This document shows, piece by piece, positions 33,955 through 43,979 of a DNA stretch of 64,000 nt (within the stretch, counting starts at the first letter, position 1; the number at the start of each line of letters is the position of its first letter). Made by a program: the position numbers and the translations under genes. The DNA is from Isoetes taiwanensis. Taxonomy: Eukaryota > Streptophyta > Lycopodiopsida > Isoetales > Isoetaceae. The notes under the pieces were generated by a model, which made no database searches, had not been told where the DNA came from, and saw only the letters and a program-made list of their open reading frames with translations. The stretch is from the NCBI GenBank assembly GCA_021234155.1, contig JAJEKV010000160.1:661196-725195 (forward strand), given 5' to 3'.

Positions 33955-36552
33955 TCAGTGGTAATCACCACATGAGCAGGATCCATTACTGAAGTGGTGC
34001 AAGCGGTAAGCATCCCTTATTATTATATCTCGTCCTTCAAGCTTAGAGATAATTTTGGTTGCATTATGACAGTCCATACACACTCTAAGGTTTTTGGTAG
34101 CCCGAATTATAGTGCCTGGGGGTGTACTTACAATCCCAAAAGCTACAGCCAGTTTCTCACAATGACCACACAAAGCATCTTCTTTGTCATTATCTGACAT
34201 TTTGTTCATAACCAAGTCAAGTTTTGGCATGTATCCTGCCTCCTTCATTCGGTTACTTAAGCTATTTAGCATGGCATAGATCTCTTCAGCTTGTGGATGG
34301 GCTGTGTCACCAACAATAAATTCATGTACCTTATTATTGACTTCAATCCATGCCTTTGCAGGTTTTTTCCATGCTTGAGCATGATACCTATCCTCTTCTA
34401 CTTGTGCAGCCTCCTTCCACATAGAAGCATCAGAATAAATGCCTGACATGTGCACATATGCTCCAGCATTGTGAGGGTCTATCTGGAGAATTTGGTCAAA
34501 GCAGCGCCTTCCTACACTCACATTGCCATATGTTCTACAGGCAGCAAGCAAAGATGTCCAGCCAATAACATCTGGATGAATGCATTGAAGTAAATCCTCG
34601 GCCTCATTCAACTGGCCAGCACGACCCAGCAAATCAACCATGCAGCTGTAATGGCAAGAATCAGGGATGATGCCATGATCTTTTATCATACTCCCAAAAT
34701 AGGCACGGCCTTCATTGACTAGGCCTGCATGACTGCAAGCAGCAAGAATACTTGCAAATATCACTGCGTTTGGCTTGACACCTTCTTGTTGCATGCCTTC
34801 GAGATATTGGCGCGCCAATGTCACATTGCCACGCTGGACATATCCTGCAATCATGGCACCCCATGCAATAACATCTCGATTTGGCAAGGCATCAAATATT
34901 TTATGGGCTTCTTCTAAGTTGCCACATTTAGCATACATATCTACTAATGTACTTCCCAAAACAATGTCAAATTCAACTTCACTTTCTGTTATCTTGTCGT
35001 GGATTTGTCTTCCCTCATCCACGGCACCTATGCTGGTGCAAGCTTTCAGGATGCTCAAAAAGGTAACTTTGCTAGGCTTTATACCCCTGGAAGCCATGTC
35101 CCTAAAACATTCAAGGGCATGAAGGCCCTCTCCATGTTGAGCGTAACCTGAAATTATTGCTCCCCAGGTTACTACATCTCGATCTGGTAATGCTTCAAAA
35201 ACTTTCCACGCCTCATTCATATTCCCACATTTGGCATACATGTCAACAAGAGTGTTACCAACAGCAAGATCAGATTGAAATTCACTCTGAATGATTTGCT
35301 CATGAATGCATCTACCCTGCTCTATAGCTCCAATGGTGCTGCATGCTTTTAGGATGCTCAGGAAAATAACTTTATCAGGATTCGTACCATTAGACTGCAT
35401 ATCTTCAAAGCATTCTAAGGCAAGAAACCCTTCACCATGTTGTGCATAGCCTGTAATCATTGCTCCCCAAGTGACCACATCCCGAATTGGCAATTTGCTG
35501 AACACATTGCATGCCTCCTCCAAATTTCCACATTTTGCATACATGTCTACAAGAATACTTCCCAAGACATCAGCCTGGAGTCCACTCTCAATAATCTGCT
35601 GATGAATGCTCCTGCCCCATTCTATGAAACTCAGGCTACCACATGCTTTTATAATGCTTAGAAATGCAATTTTGTCCGGTTTTATGCCTTCATGTTTCAT
35701 ATCTTCGAAACATTGTAAAGCAAGAAGCCCCTCCCCATGCTGGGCATATCCCGCAAGCATTGCACCCCATGTTACTATATCTATATTTGGTGATTTCCCA
35801 AACAAATTGCGAGCCTCTTCCAAATACGCACATTTAGCATACATGTTGACAAGAGTATTTGTCACAACAATGTCAGATTGAAGACCAGCCTCAATCACTT
35901 GTCCATGGATAAGCCTACCCTCTGGTATAGCACCTGTGCTTCCACATGCATTCAAGATACAAGAAAAAATGAACTTGTCTGATCTTCCACCTTCCTGAAA
36001 TACTCTATTAAACAATTTAAAGGGAGCTTCAGTATTTCCAAGCTTAGCATGTGCTGCAAGGATTGCATTCCATGTATAATGATTTGGTTCCAAAATTTTG
36101 CTAAATGCTTCGTTTGCTTCCACCAAATTTCCACAAGAGGTGAACAAACGAATCAGCTGATCGGACAATATTGGGAATGATCCAAGCTCACTATTGAAAA
36201 TAAGATTCTGTACTTTCCTACCAAATCCTAAGTCTTGCCATTTCGTACACTCCTGCACTAAGCGATAAGCCAATCCGACAGAAACAGGCGTGCCTTGTTC
36301 TTGCATGGCCTCGGCGGATTGGAAAGCCCCATACAACCATCCTTGTGTATTAGAACCTTGGCAAGACCTGCATGGTAAATGGTAAGGAAACAATGAGAGG
36401 AAAACGTACATAGAGATACCGATTACTAAACTTACAAACCTCAAAGAGTCTTGTACCAAAAATCGCTCAGTCCCAAAACAATGCTTGGTTAAGCCACAAG
36501 GGTTTAATCTTCTGCCAGAGCTATAAAACCTAATCCGGCGTCCTGCAGACAT
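33955..36552 (-). CDS. PLS-class PPR protein with E and variant DYW (DYW:KP-like) domain
   Basis: The 865-residue protein is a predicted organellar RNA-editing factor. The N-terminus (MSAGRRIRFYSSGRRLNP...) is Arg/Ser-rich and suits a mitochondrial or plastid presequence. Residues about 95-640 form PLS-type PPR repeats, several with the near-identical phrase TWGAMITGYAQHGEG. E1/E2 motifs follow (about 640-730), then a PG-box variant reading KKPAKAWIEVNNKVHEF instead of the usual PGCSWIEV. The DYW deaminase domain keeps the zinc/catalytic HxE (H797, E799) and CxxCH (C825, C828), plus the late CSC, but ends DYH rather than DYW. KP-like boxes and altered ends are reported for the DYW:KP class linked to U-to-C editing in hornworts, lycophytes and ferns; assigning this protein there is inference. 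The hydrophobic stretch FVSLVIGISMYVFLSLF (residues about 39-55) has splice-like edges and could be a small retained intron. Confidence 0.93.
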   Translation of the reverse strand: MSAGRRIRFYSSGRRLNPCGLTKHCFGTERFLVQDSLRFVSLVIGISMYVFLSLFPYHLPCRSCQGSNTQGWLYGAFQSAEAMQEQGTPVSVGLAYRLVQECTKWQDLGFGRKVQNLIFNSELGSFPILSDQLIRLFTSCGNLVEANEAFSKILEPNHYTWNAILAAHAKLGNTEAPFKLFNRVFQEGGRSDKFIFSCILNACGSTGAIPEGRLIHGQVIEAGLQSDIVVTNTLVNMYAKCAYLEEARNLFGKSPNIDIVTWGAMLAGYAQHGEGLLALQCFEDMKHEGIKPDKIAFLSIIKACGSLSFIEWGRSIHQQIIESGLQADVLGSILVDMYAKCGNLEEACNVFSKLPIRDVVTWGAMITGYAQHGEGFLALECFEDMQSNGTNPDKVIFLSILKACSTIGAIEQGRCIHEQIIQSEFQSDLAVGNTLVDMYAKCGNMNEAWKVFEALPDRDVVTWGAIISGYAQHGEGLHALECFRDMASRGIKPSKVTFLSILKACTSIGAVDEGRQIHDKITESEVEFDIVLGSTLVDMYAKCGNLEEAHKIFDALPNRDVIAWGAMIAGYVQRGNVTLARQYLEGMQQEGVKPNAVIFASILAACSHAGLVNEGRAYFGSMIKDHGIIPDSCHYSCMVDLLGRAGQLNEAEDLLQCIHPDVIGWTSLLAACRTYGNVSVGRRCFDQILQIDPHNAGAYVHMSGIYSDASMWKEAAQVEEDRYHAQAWKKPAKAWIEVNNKVHEFIVGDTAHPQAEEIYAMLNSLSNRMKEAGYMPKLDLVMNKMSDNDKEDALCGHCEKLAVAFGIVSTPPGTIIRATKNLRVCMDCHNATKIISKLEGRDIIIRDAYRLHHFSNGSCSCGDYH
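36364..36435 (-). other. Possible 72-nt in-frame intron in the PPR gene
   Basis: On the minus strand the segment runs from GAG|GTTTGT to CCATGCAG|GTC, a multiple of three, so it can be read through. It encodes the only strongly hydrophobic stretch in the presequence region. An alternative donor GTAAGT four bases downstream would shift the frame. Evidence is splice-site appearance only. Confidence 0.3.
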
Positions 36553-36864
36553 GCCAGGATCATGGGCATAAAATAGTTGAATCTAACAAAAAAGAGAATC
36601 CCATTGCATGGCGGATGATATCTCGTTTCCATAACCAGTCCTACGATCCTCTTGCAAAGATGGCATGCCTGACTGACGTACTGATCTTACCAGAAACCAA
36701 ATACCAACTAACTGAAATAAGATGAGAGAACTTGAACTAGTCTACCCCCTCTCTTTCATGGTTTTTGTATATGGAAGGATGGAAGTAAGAAGCAATTTAC
36801 TCTCAGTGATAACACACTAGCTCTAGCAACTATAGGTCTCGAACTATAGGTCTCGACTCTCGAG

Positions 36865-37205
36865 TTCAGGACTAAAGTGGTTGGTGGCGAGGGCCCAACC
36901 AAGCAATGTAATCGCACAATGTATGGACTATAGGTCTGTTGGGTGTCAAAACCCACAGACGCAATGTAAAGTGGTTGGTGGCAGGGCCCAACCAAGCAAT
37001 GTAGTAAGCAATGTAGTGTGGTGTGTGTAAAGTGGTTGGGGGCAGGGCCCAACCAAGCAATGTAGTGTGGTGTGTGTAAAGTGGTTGGGGGCAGGGCCCA
37101 ACCAAGCAATGTAGTGTGGTGTGTGGTCACATGTCCAGTTGGATGCTGCCTAGTGGCGTGACGTTAAAATACTATCTATCTATTTATCTATCTATCTCAT
37201 CTATC
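36865..37205 (+). mobile_element. SINE-like element with internal 50-bp repeats and TATC tail
   Basis: The unit GTAAAGTGGTTGGGGGCAGG followed by GCCCAACCAAGCAATGTAGT and GTGGTGTGT is repeated three to four times (from about 36870 to 37125). A unique end follows (CACATGTCCAGTTGGATGCT, GCCTAGTGGCGTGACGTTAA, AATAC), finishing in a TATC/TATT microsatellite. The same end plus one repeat unit occurs inverted at 58368-58480, attached to a long (GATA)n tract. Its last bases (GACGTTAAAA before the microsatellite) resemble the LINE tails at 42925 and 46830, so it probably borrows LINE machinery. No tRNA-like promoter boxes were convincing. Confidence 0.6.
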
Positions 37206-37515
37206 ATCTTTGTACTGGGATGTTTTTTTTAAGTTTTGTTTTGCAATATATTTTTGGGTTGCCCGGGGTATTGGGGTCTATTGGGTATCTTTGTTGTATA
37301 TTTGGGTATCTTTGTTGTATATTTTAAAAGGAAGGCCAAGATTGTAGTAAATTATCTCATCTATCATCTTTGTACTGGGATTTTTTTTTTAAGTTTTGTT
37401 TTGCAATATATTTTTGGGTTGCCCGGGGTATTGGGGTCTATTGGGTATCTTTGTTGTATATTTGGGTATCTTTGTTGCATATTTTAAAAGGAAGGCCAAG
37501 ATTGTAGTAAATTAA
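37196..37515. repeat. Two-copy 160-bp tandem duplication
   Basis: The unit starting CTCATCTATCATCTTTGTAC at 37196 recurs at 37356 with only a couple of differences and ends ...GATTGTAGTAAATTA. Each unit contains TTGGGTTGCCCGGGGTATTG and a doubled GGGTATCTTTGTTGTATATT. It begins inside the TATC tail of the SINE-like element, suggesting slippage or duplication anchored in the microsatellite. Confidence 0.8.
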
Positions 37516-37579
37516 TTCTTGGATGCACAGGATTGATCTTTCCTTTGCCTGAAGGGCAAAAGTGCCATACATGTAATGC

Positions 37580-38040
37580 GTTACATGTCAAACGAGACGC
37601 AACAATCTTGGAAAGAAGACCCAGCACTCTGTGATGCCGCTGTTGTAATGGACCCATGGGGATCGATCTGAGAGATTTTAGTAATACGCATGTGGGGCGT
37701 TTTCTGACACCACCATCCCATAAATATCCGGACGGTTTGGCTGGGGTGGTTAAGGAAGGTTACAACTATGGAAGCCCAAACCAACTTGAGAGTATGTCGA
37801 TACAATATGGTACTGAAGAAGAGCAATCTTCTGCGCCTTCATGGCACAAGCACTGAACGCCGCATCTGATGGTGCAAAAATTATTATTGCATCCAAAGTC
37901 TTGAGTGTCTTGTCTACCCCATTGTTGATCAGAGGAGAGAACAGAGTGTTGAAATTACCAGCTTTTTGTAGAGATGTTATTACATTTTCCATGCTGTGGA
38001 CCTGGTTCAACCCATCTCCTTCTTTAACTAGTCAAATGCA
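37580..38040 (-). pseudogene. Fasciclin-like (FAS1 domain) protein fragment
   Basis: The minus strand encodes NVITSLQKAGNFNTLFSPL, NNGVDKTLKTLDAIIIFAPS, DAAFS and KIALLQYHIVSTY. This is the characteristic order of a plant FAS1 domain in fasciclin-like arabinogalactan proteins: the H1 box around TIFAPTDAAF and then ALLQYH. These are secreted, often GPI-anchored cell-wall adhesion proteins. The frame closes near 37750, and the H2 box is not readable without a shift. Signal peptide, Pro/Ala-rich region and GPI signal are not visible. Minus-strand sequence to about 38600 may be further remains but was not recognisable. Confidence 0.6.
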
Positions 38041-38609
38041 CTATGGGCATACTACTACAGCATTTTACAAGTCTTGGTTTATTCTTCCCATCTCTCAATA
38101 AAGCAAATGCTATTGCAACAATCATGGGGCATGATCCATGGGCCGGGGTGAAAATAGAGTTACCCTGGTGGTAATCCCTTCGCAGGGTATCCCTTTCGAT
38201 GGAATCACCAAAATCGCGCAGTACCTGCATAGTCACACTAAGTGTGCCCAATCCTTAGCCATTCTTTTGCTCAGATTTTTTAGCATGGATTTCTCAGCCG
38301 ATCCGGCTCCAAAACGATTCGTGTGCCTTCCATCGTGGTGGGAATGAGAGGGATTAGAGGAGTTGATTCCTGCGAACCAAAAAACTCCTCCAGTGCCTTC
38401 GGATTCAACCAGTTCCAAGAGGGCAGAAAACTGCCCTCAAAATGCACAGTAACTAGGTTATTGCACAGTTTGGTCGAGCGATTCTGCCGGACAGAATCTT
38501 TTTTGTTGTGTACCTTCCATCTCGCAAATGCTATTGTAAAGGCATTATCAAGAAATCTCAGTGCTTTTCACGTGTCTCTTGATCTGCTTTTTGATAACAT
38601 AGCCATGTG

Positions 38610-41340
38610 AGATCATTGTTTTTTTTTTCTTAGGGCAGAAATTCTAGAGATTTGTACTTGCGTCTCCATGACTACTGTTGTACTGAAAATTGTTTCACTT
38701 TTCTCGATCTGTCAGCTTTGGATACAATTAGGACTTAGATGCTTTGCATATGGAAAAACTCCACATCAGAAAGCATGAATAATAAGGAAATAGGGAAGCC
38801 CCAGCCTCGCAGCTCGATGCCATAGGGTATATCAGGAAGAGCTACTATTGGATAGTCCTCGCCATCAAAATACTAGCCATCAAATCCAATACTTTGAATC
38901 TCTAAGATGATAATTAGGGCCGGTCAAAACGAAAGGGAAAAGCCAACTATTGCTTTCAAAAGCCACATGTTATTGCCTTTCCCACATTTTTAAATGAGTG
39001 GTTAATTCTAATCACCCAAAAAGACAGATATACAAGATGTATATGAATCATCTCGGGCAAAACTGCTCTTTAAAGAGATTCGGGGCTTAAGATTTTCCTA
39101 CCCTGGATATGGGCATTTCAATTGTGAGATTTTGATTGACGGTATCACAACCTGCAGCCACAGTAATAACGGCCAAAATAACCGCATCTTCTACACCTTA
39201 AAAGGATTTGAAGCATTCTTTTGCTAGATGGTTTCTCCTTTGATGCTGAACCAATTCATTTTGCTTTCCTTCAAGGTGTATCAGAATTCCCTCATAAGAA
39301 TAGGTTATGTGCAGTTATTGTGTAAATGATGTAATTGCACACCCATATTTATCTGGAGCCCATGCACATGGGTAGGGTGCTAGGAGAACAGATGGGCAAT
39401 TTAGTGCACTGTTAAAAAATTGCTTGAAGTCAGGACCACGTTGATTGCATTTCTAGACAAGAAAAGAGGCAATGGTCAAGTCTTTTGACATCTGAAAGGC
39501 AAAACGGGCATACTGTAGAGTTGCGAGGATCATAATGATGACCGCAAGGCGTTTACACGCAAACACCTATGTAAGACTTGCCACCAAAGTACAGAAACTT
39601 TAGGATGGAGCAACTTATCCCAAAGCTAGCGCCATGTATTTAGCTCCAAGGGTATTTAGCTGTTGCAATTTTTAATTTTGTGTTTTCAATGGTATTAGTA
39701 TATATCAATATATTGGTTTGTTGGCGATGGTTTGGTCAATAGAATATTCATATCTCATGTTTACATTGATCTAGGAAGGACCATGATGTATTTGGACATT
39801 TGGCCTAGGGTGTTCATGTATATTATACTTGAAGTTAGGGTTTTCAAGATGGTGGGTAGGATTGCAATACTTTTGGCATATGCCGTATTATGCTCTCTGC
39901 CACTTAGTCATTATGTGATTTAGGCATTAAAGCTTCTTGATCATAAACGAATTTGAACAAGGTCTTGCCAATAGCAAATTTATCCTACTTTATGGCTATA
40001 TTCTGCGTTATATAAAACTGGACCTTTAGTCCAAAGCATACCCTGGCATATGCTAAGAATCATCTAATACAGGCCATCCCATTGAAAGCCCTAATCTCAT
40101 AATAGCAAATGTCTAGATATCCTAGAAAACCTAAAAACAATAACAAGATCATTCCTAGATCTTATAGTATATATGAAATTATGTATACCAAAATCAGTAT
40201 CCATATAAAAACAACAGATACTCCATGGTCACACTTAGATTATAGTGCATAAGTATACTTATGTACCCAAAGCAATTGTCTAAAATAACAATCACTTATT
40301 AAGCTTCCCAGAAATCAAACCTGAGCCAACACCAAAGGGAAAGGAAGCCTAGTAGACACCAAAGGGAGAGGAGGAATGGAGAAAACACACATATGGATTT
40401 CCACACTTTAGAACAATGACGTACCTTCAATTAAAATCCTACATGGGAGGTTTCTGGTTGATACTTGGTCCTTTTTTTCTGATGTTTTTCTTACCCTATC
40501 CTATTTGAATCTTATGCTGAATGCAAATAAAGAGCAAGCAAGAGACACAAAATTTCCACTTTTTTACTGATAATCTGAATGTGTCAAAGACCAAACGAGA
40601 CCTCCCTCAATGTCATAAGCAGTGTCCTACATATCACGAGTAGCCTCGCGACGTTGATGGCGCTCCAATCGAGCCGCCGTTTGGCAAAGAAGTTCTTCAG
40701 GAGTGAAAAAGCACGAGCAGACATAGTGGAAAGAAGAAAAGAAAGATCAGTCAGGAACTCCTGCTTGTTGGCTATTCATATTTAGTAACTTGGTTAAAAG
40801 TATATAAACAACAAGTGTATTGTGATGAGATTGTCTCATACATTGTTTTGCTATTTGCAAATCTATAGGAAAAAAAAATAATGTCACAAGAGCTCACAGA
40901 AAGTAGATATGCTACTTTCATCATGACAGGCATCATGTGCAGAAAATGATTGGATAGCTTAATGCAGAAAGAGAGTTCTTAGAAATTCTTTTCCCTTCTT
41001 AGCTCATTTCTATTATAGAGATATCACTACCCTCCAGAAGTCGAATGAATAGTATTTTTGTCCAGGTTAGAACATCTCAGGCTATTTAACATGTATAGTC
41101 ATTTAAATGTAAATCCATTCTTCCTATTTACAAATTGTAAATATCGATAGTAATCCTGTTAAGGTCAGATACTATGTTGACCCAACTGGATTTACGAATC
41201 GGATCATTCACTGAGAATATTTTCTCGTCGGCAATTACGAATATATTTCGACCAATTTCACAGTTCCAAATGCTTTGTGTCGACATAAAGCAGTTAGCAT
41301 AATGCTTTGTGTTGACACAAAGCTATAGTAGTTTCTTTCA
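38610..41340. other. Stretch without recognisable gene
   Basis: Only short frames without motifs on either strand, moderately AT-rich. No tail-like microsatellites were seen. Confidence 0.4.
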
Positions 41341-41354
41341 TTTCGGACTGTAGA

Positions 41355-41503
41355 TCTGCAGGGACCCCCAGCTGTTGCAATCTTGCCCACAGCTTTTCCT
41401 GAGGCACAGTGTCAATAGTCTTTGTGAAGTCCACAAAGCAGCAATAGAGGTTTTGGCGATGGTTCCTGCTATCCTCAACCAGGGCCCGCAGTGTGAAGAT
41501 GTG
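41355..41503 (-). pseudogene. LINE reverse transcriptase scrap (motif A region)
   Basis: The minus strand reads HIFTLRALVEDSRN, LYCCFVDFTKTIDTVPQEKL and WARLQQLGVP. This aligns with HIFTLRTLVEDS...YCCFVDFAKAFDTVPREKL in the LINE at 45160-45300. The motif A Phe-Asp of 'AFD' reads TID. Both flanks lack further LINE sequence, so this is an internal scrap. Confidence 0.75.
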
Positions 41504-42121
41504 TTTTTAGAGCTATAATTTGAGTTACGGTTCTTTAGTGCCTCTGTCTTAAGACGAAAAACTTGCTTCTATAGATTCATCTGAATGGAGGGAATGAAGG
41601 GGCGGTAAGTGGTAAGATTCATGGACAAAATCCCGACAAAATTAACAAGAAGTTACTTGAACTTATAGTAAGATTGGATCAACATATAGTTATAGTTGAA
41701 GGGGTTTAACATGAACAGACAAAACACGATAAATAATGATGAAGACCTTTGTGTTTCTAGTTTGTATGTGTATTGGAGCCGTGCATATATTACGATAATA
41801 ACGCATATAAAAATAAACTTAAATGTATAATCCACACGGTTATGTGAGGTTATATGGGAAGGGGAGTTTCCCCTATTGAAAACCGTATACATGGGGAGTT
41901 TTGGGCGACCCCTTGAACACAGATGCTATATCCCTCCATATATAGGTGAATCACCCAAGCACATTACATTCATCATTTCCATATATGTTTGCCATAGTTC
42001 ATGGGATAACCATAAAAACAACACATTTACTTAATTGTGGACAACATGATAGATAGATCAAGATGGCTCTTATTTGATGTAGAAATGGATGTGTACGAAG
42101 GATGAAGAAACATAGATATGT

Positions 42122-43012
42122 TCAAGGAAGCTTGAAGAGGTTCCATGGACCTAAGTTACAAAGGTTACCATCAATCACAATGTTTTGTCCACTTATAAAC
42201 CGGGTTTCATCAGTAGCCATGGCTAGGAAAGTATCTGCAATCTCTTCAGGCTGGAACAATCGATTCGCCAGATCATGCCCTTGCATTGGATGAACCTTAA
42301 CATCAGGTTTAGACTCTCCTAGTCGACTCAGAATTTTCGTATTAACAAAACCTGGAGAAATGCAGTTAACCCTAATCCCATGCTGGGCTAGTTCTGCAGC
42401 AGCACTTTTGGCAACACCCAATGCCCCATGTTTGCTAATGGTATATGCATGACCTGCTAATCCTGGTACTATACTGGCTATACTTGCTGTGAGGAGTATA
42501 CATCCAGATTTAGCAGGTATCATAACCCTGGCTGCATGTTTTACTCCTAAAGCCATCCCTCTTAAATTAACATTTAGAACATAGTCTAGATCTGCAGCAT
42601 CCATGTCAACTATGGACATTACAAATTTTGGATTTGAAGACAAGACCCCTGCATTATTCAGCATAATATCAAGGTGGTCGTGCTTACTTACAGCCAAATC
42701 TACCAAGGCCTTGATGTGCTCCTCCTCATTTACATCGCAGTGAGAAAATAAGCTATTTTGCCCTAATTGTTTTGCCAAGGCTGTTCCATTTTTATCGTCA
42801 ACATCCCCAATAATCACCTTTGCTCTATGGCGAATGAATACTTCAGCTGTTTTAGCACCAATCCCGTTTGCTGCACCTGTAATAACTGCTACCTTGCCAT
42901 AACCCGATTGGGTTCCGTGGACGTTAAAAATTTCTTCCTTCCTTCCTTCCTCCAACCTAAATTCAAAAGGACCCATAAAATAAACACATGAATTTGGAGT
43001 TTTTATGATCAC
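42122..43012 (-). CDS. Short-chain dehydrogenase/reductase, ABA2 / secoisolariciresinol dehydrogenase-like
   Basis: The 296-residue protein is a classical plant SDR (SDR110C-type), an NAD-dependent alcohol dehydrogenase. It shows the nucleotide-binding TGAANGIG (45-52), an acidic residue after beta-2 (D70) favouring NAD over NADP, NNAG (119-122), a catalytic Ser near 177, Y190 and K194 (YTISK), and RVNCISPGFV. Family members oxidise substrates such as xanthoxin, lignan alcohols or diterpenoids; the substrate here cannot be told. The Met at residue 1 or 13 could start translation. Residues about 19-37 (LEEGRKEEIFNVHGTQSGY) coincide with the antisense of a LINE 3' tail and its TTCC microsatellite at 42899-42955, so the N-terminus may be transposon-derived or the true first exon may lie upstream. 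An Arg/Ser-rich frame at 42963-43178 is a weak candidate. The core is complete and uninterrupted. Confidence 0.88.
   Translation of the reverse strand: MIIKTPNSCVYFMGPFEFRLEEGRKEEIFNVHGTQSGYGKVAVITGAANGIGAKTAEVFIRHRAKVIIGDVDDKNGTALAKQLGQNSLFSHCDVNEEEHIKALVDLAVSKHDHLDIMLNNAGVLSSNPKFVMSIVDMDAADLDYVLNVNLRGMALGVKHAARVMIPAKSGCILLTASIASIVPGLAGHAYTISKHGALGVAKSAAAELAQHGIRVNCISPGFVNTKILSRLGESKPDVKVHPMQGHDLANRLFQPEEIADTFLAMATDETRFISGQNIVIDGNLCNLGPWNLFKLP
42899..42955 (+). mobile_element. LINE/SINE 3' tail with (TTCC)n inside the SDR 5' coding end
   Basis: The plus strand reads CCATAACCCGATTGGGTTCC, then GTGGACGTTAAAAATTTC, then TTCC repeated four times. This matches the 3' ends at 46811-46873 (CCGATTGGTCTCCGTGGACG) and 57668-57745 (CCATAACCCAGTTGGGTTCC), each ending in its own microsatellite. 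It is antisense to the SDR gene and overlaps its first codons. Confidence 0.6.
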
Positions 43013-43296
43013 AAAGTAAGGTGAAGATTGAAAACCTTTTAGAAGTAGGATTTGGATTAGTCGACAAATGTCTGCTAGCAGATTTGAGCGGGCAAGGACG
43101 ACATTTATAGTTTGAGCTCGCCAAAACCCTTCTGAGAGAAAATAAAAAAGGATACAAAACAGAGGCAGAAAAGAGCATTAAGTAGTGGAAAAATGGAATT
43201 CAAAAAAGGAGGAGGACACGAAAGGAAGAGGAGGAGGAGGTAATACCTGAGCAAGGCCATCTTGCTGCATCGCATATGTTATTGTTTCTTTGTTCA

Positions 43297-43847
43297 TATA
43301 TAGTCCAGCCATGTGGTCCGATTAGAAAAAAAGAGGCTTTTTAGGTGGAGCAAGATCACCTTAATTAATTCAGCAACATACATTGATATTGACATTGCAA
43401 CACATATTGACATTGATATTGATGTTGCCATTGCAACATACATTGATATTGATATTGCAACACATATTAACATTGATATTGATTGACCAGGATAAGCATT
43501 TTAACGGGAGCAATATATCATTTGTATAGGAGCAATAGGTAATAGTATAAATGTTCATACACATCTTGAACCCAAAAGAAGCAGAATTGTTTTGTTCACA
43601 TAACCGTTTACGAAAATTATAAGTCTAGGTCGTGTGTACAAATCATTTCTAACCATCAAAATGTCCATAGTTGTCTTTGAATAAACGTTGAAAGAAGTAG
43701 AAAAGTTTGCCCCATGATGGTCTTTGAAATTATAAGTGGGATAGAATATCACGTTATTTTCAACAACACGGCAAGTTGTTTAACTATGTAAGTTGTCAAT
43801 TTCACGTGTTCTTCAATAATGTTGAAAATTCATGTGTTATTTTTAGA
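43297..43847 (-). repeat. Dispersed repeat family, copy A
   Basis: In minus orientation the copy begins TCTAAAAATAACACATGAAT and ends GGACCACATGGCTGGACTAT, AT. It contains a run of AATATC/ATATCA-type hexamers near 43375-43490. Copies B (58946-59547) and C (59553-60016) are in plus orientation. No terminal inverted repeats, RT or transposase are present, so the class is unknown (non-autonomous). Confidence 0.75.
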
Positions 43848-43979
43848 TATTTACAAGACAGGCATGCGGCGGCGTTGCCGCCGCATTATGATTTTAATAG
43901 ATTAGGTTTTAATATATATGAGCAACAATAGGATGAGCATTAATAGTTTTTCAATTTTTGGCCACGAACATCAGATGAT

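Noticed and set aside
37236-37487. Open frame with repeated GIFVVYLGIFVVYF, resembling membrane segments
   Set aside because: It spans the 160-bp tandem duplication and owes its repeats to the DNA repeat; there is no start context or family.
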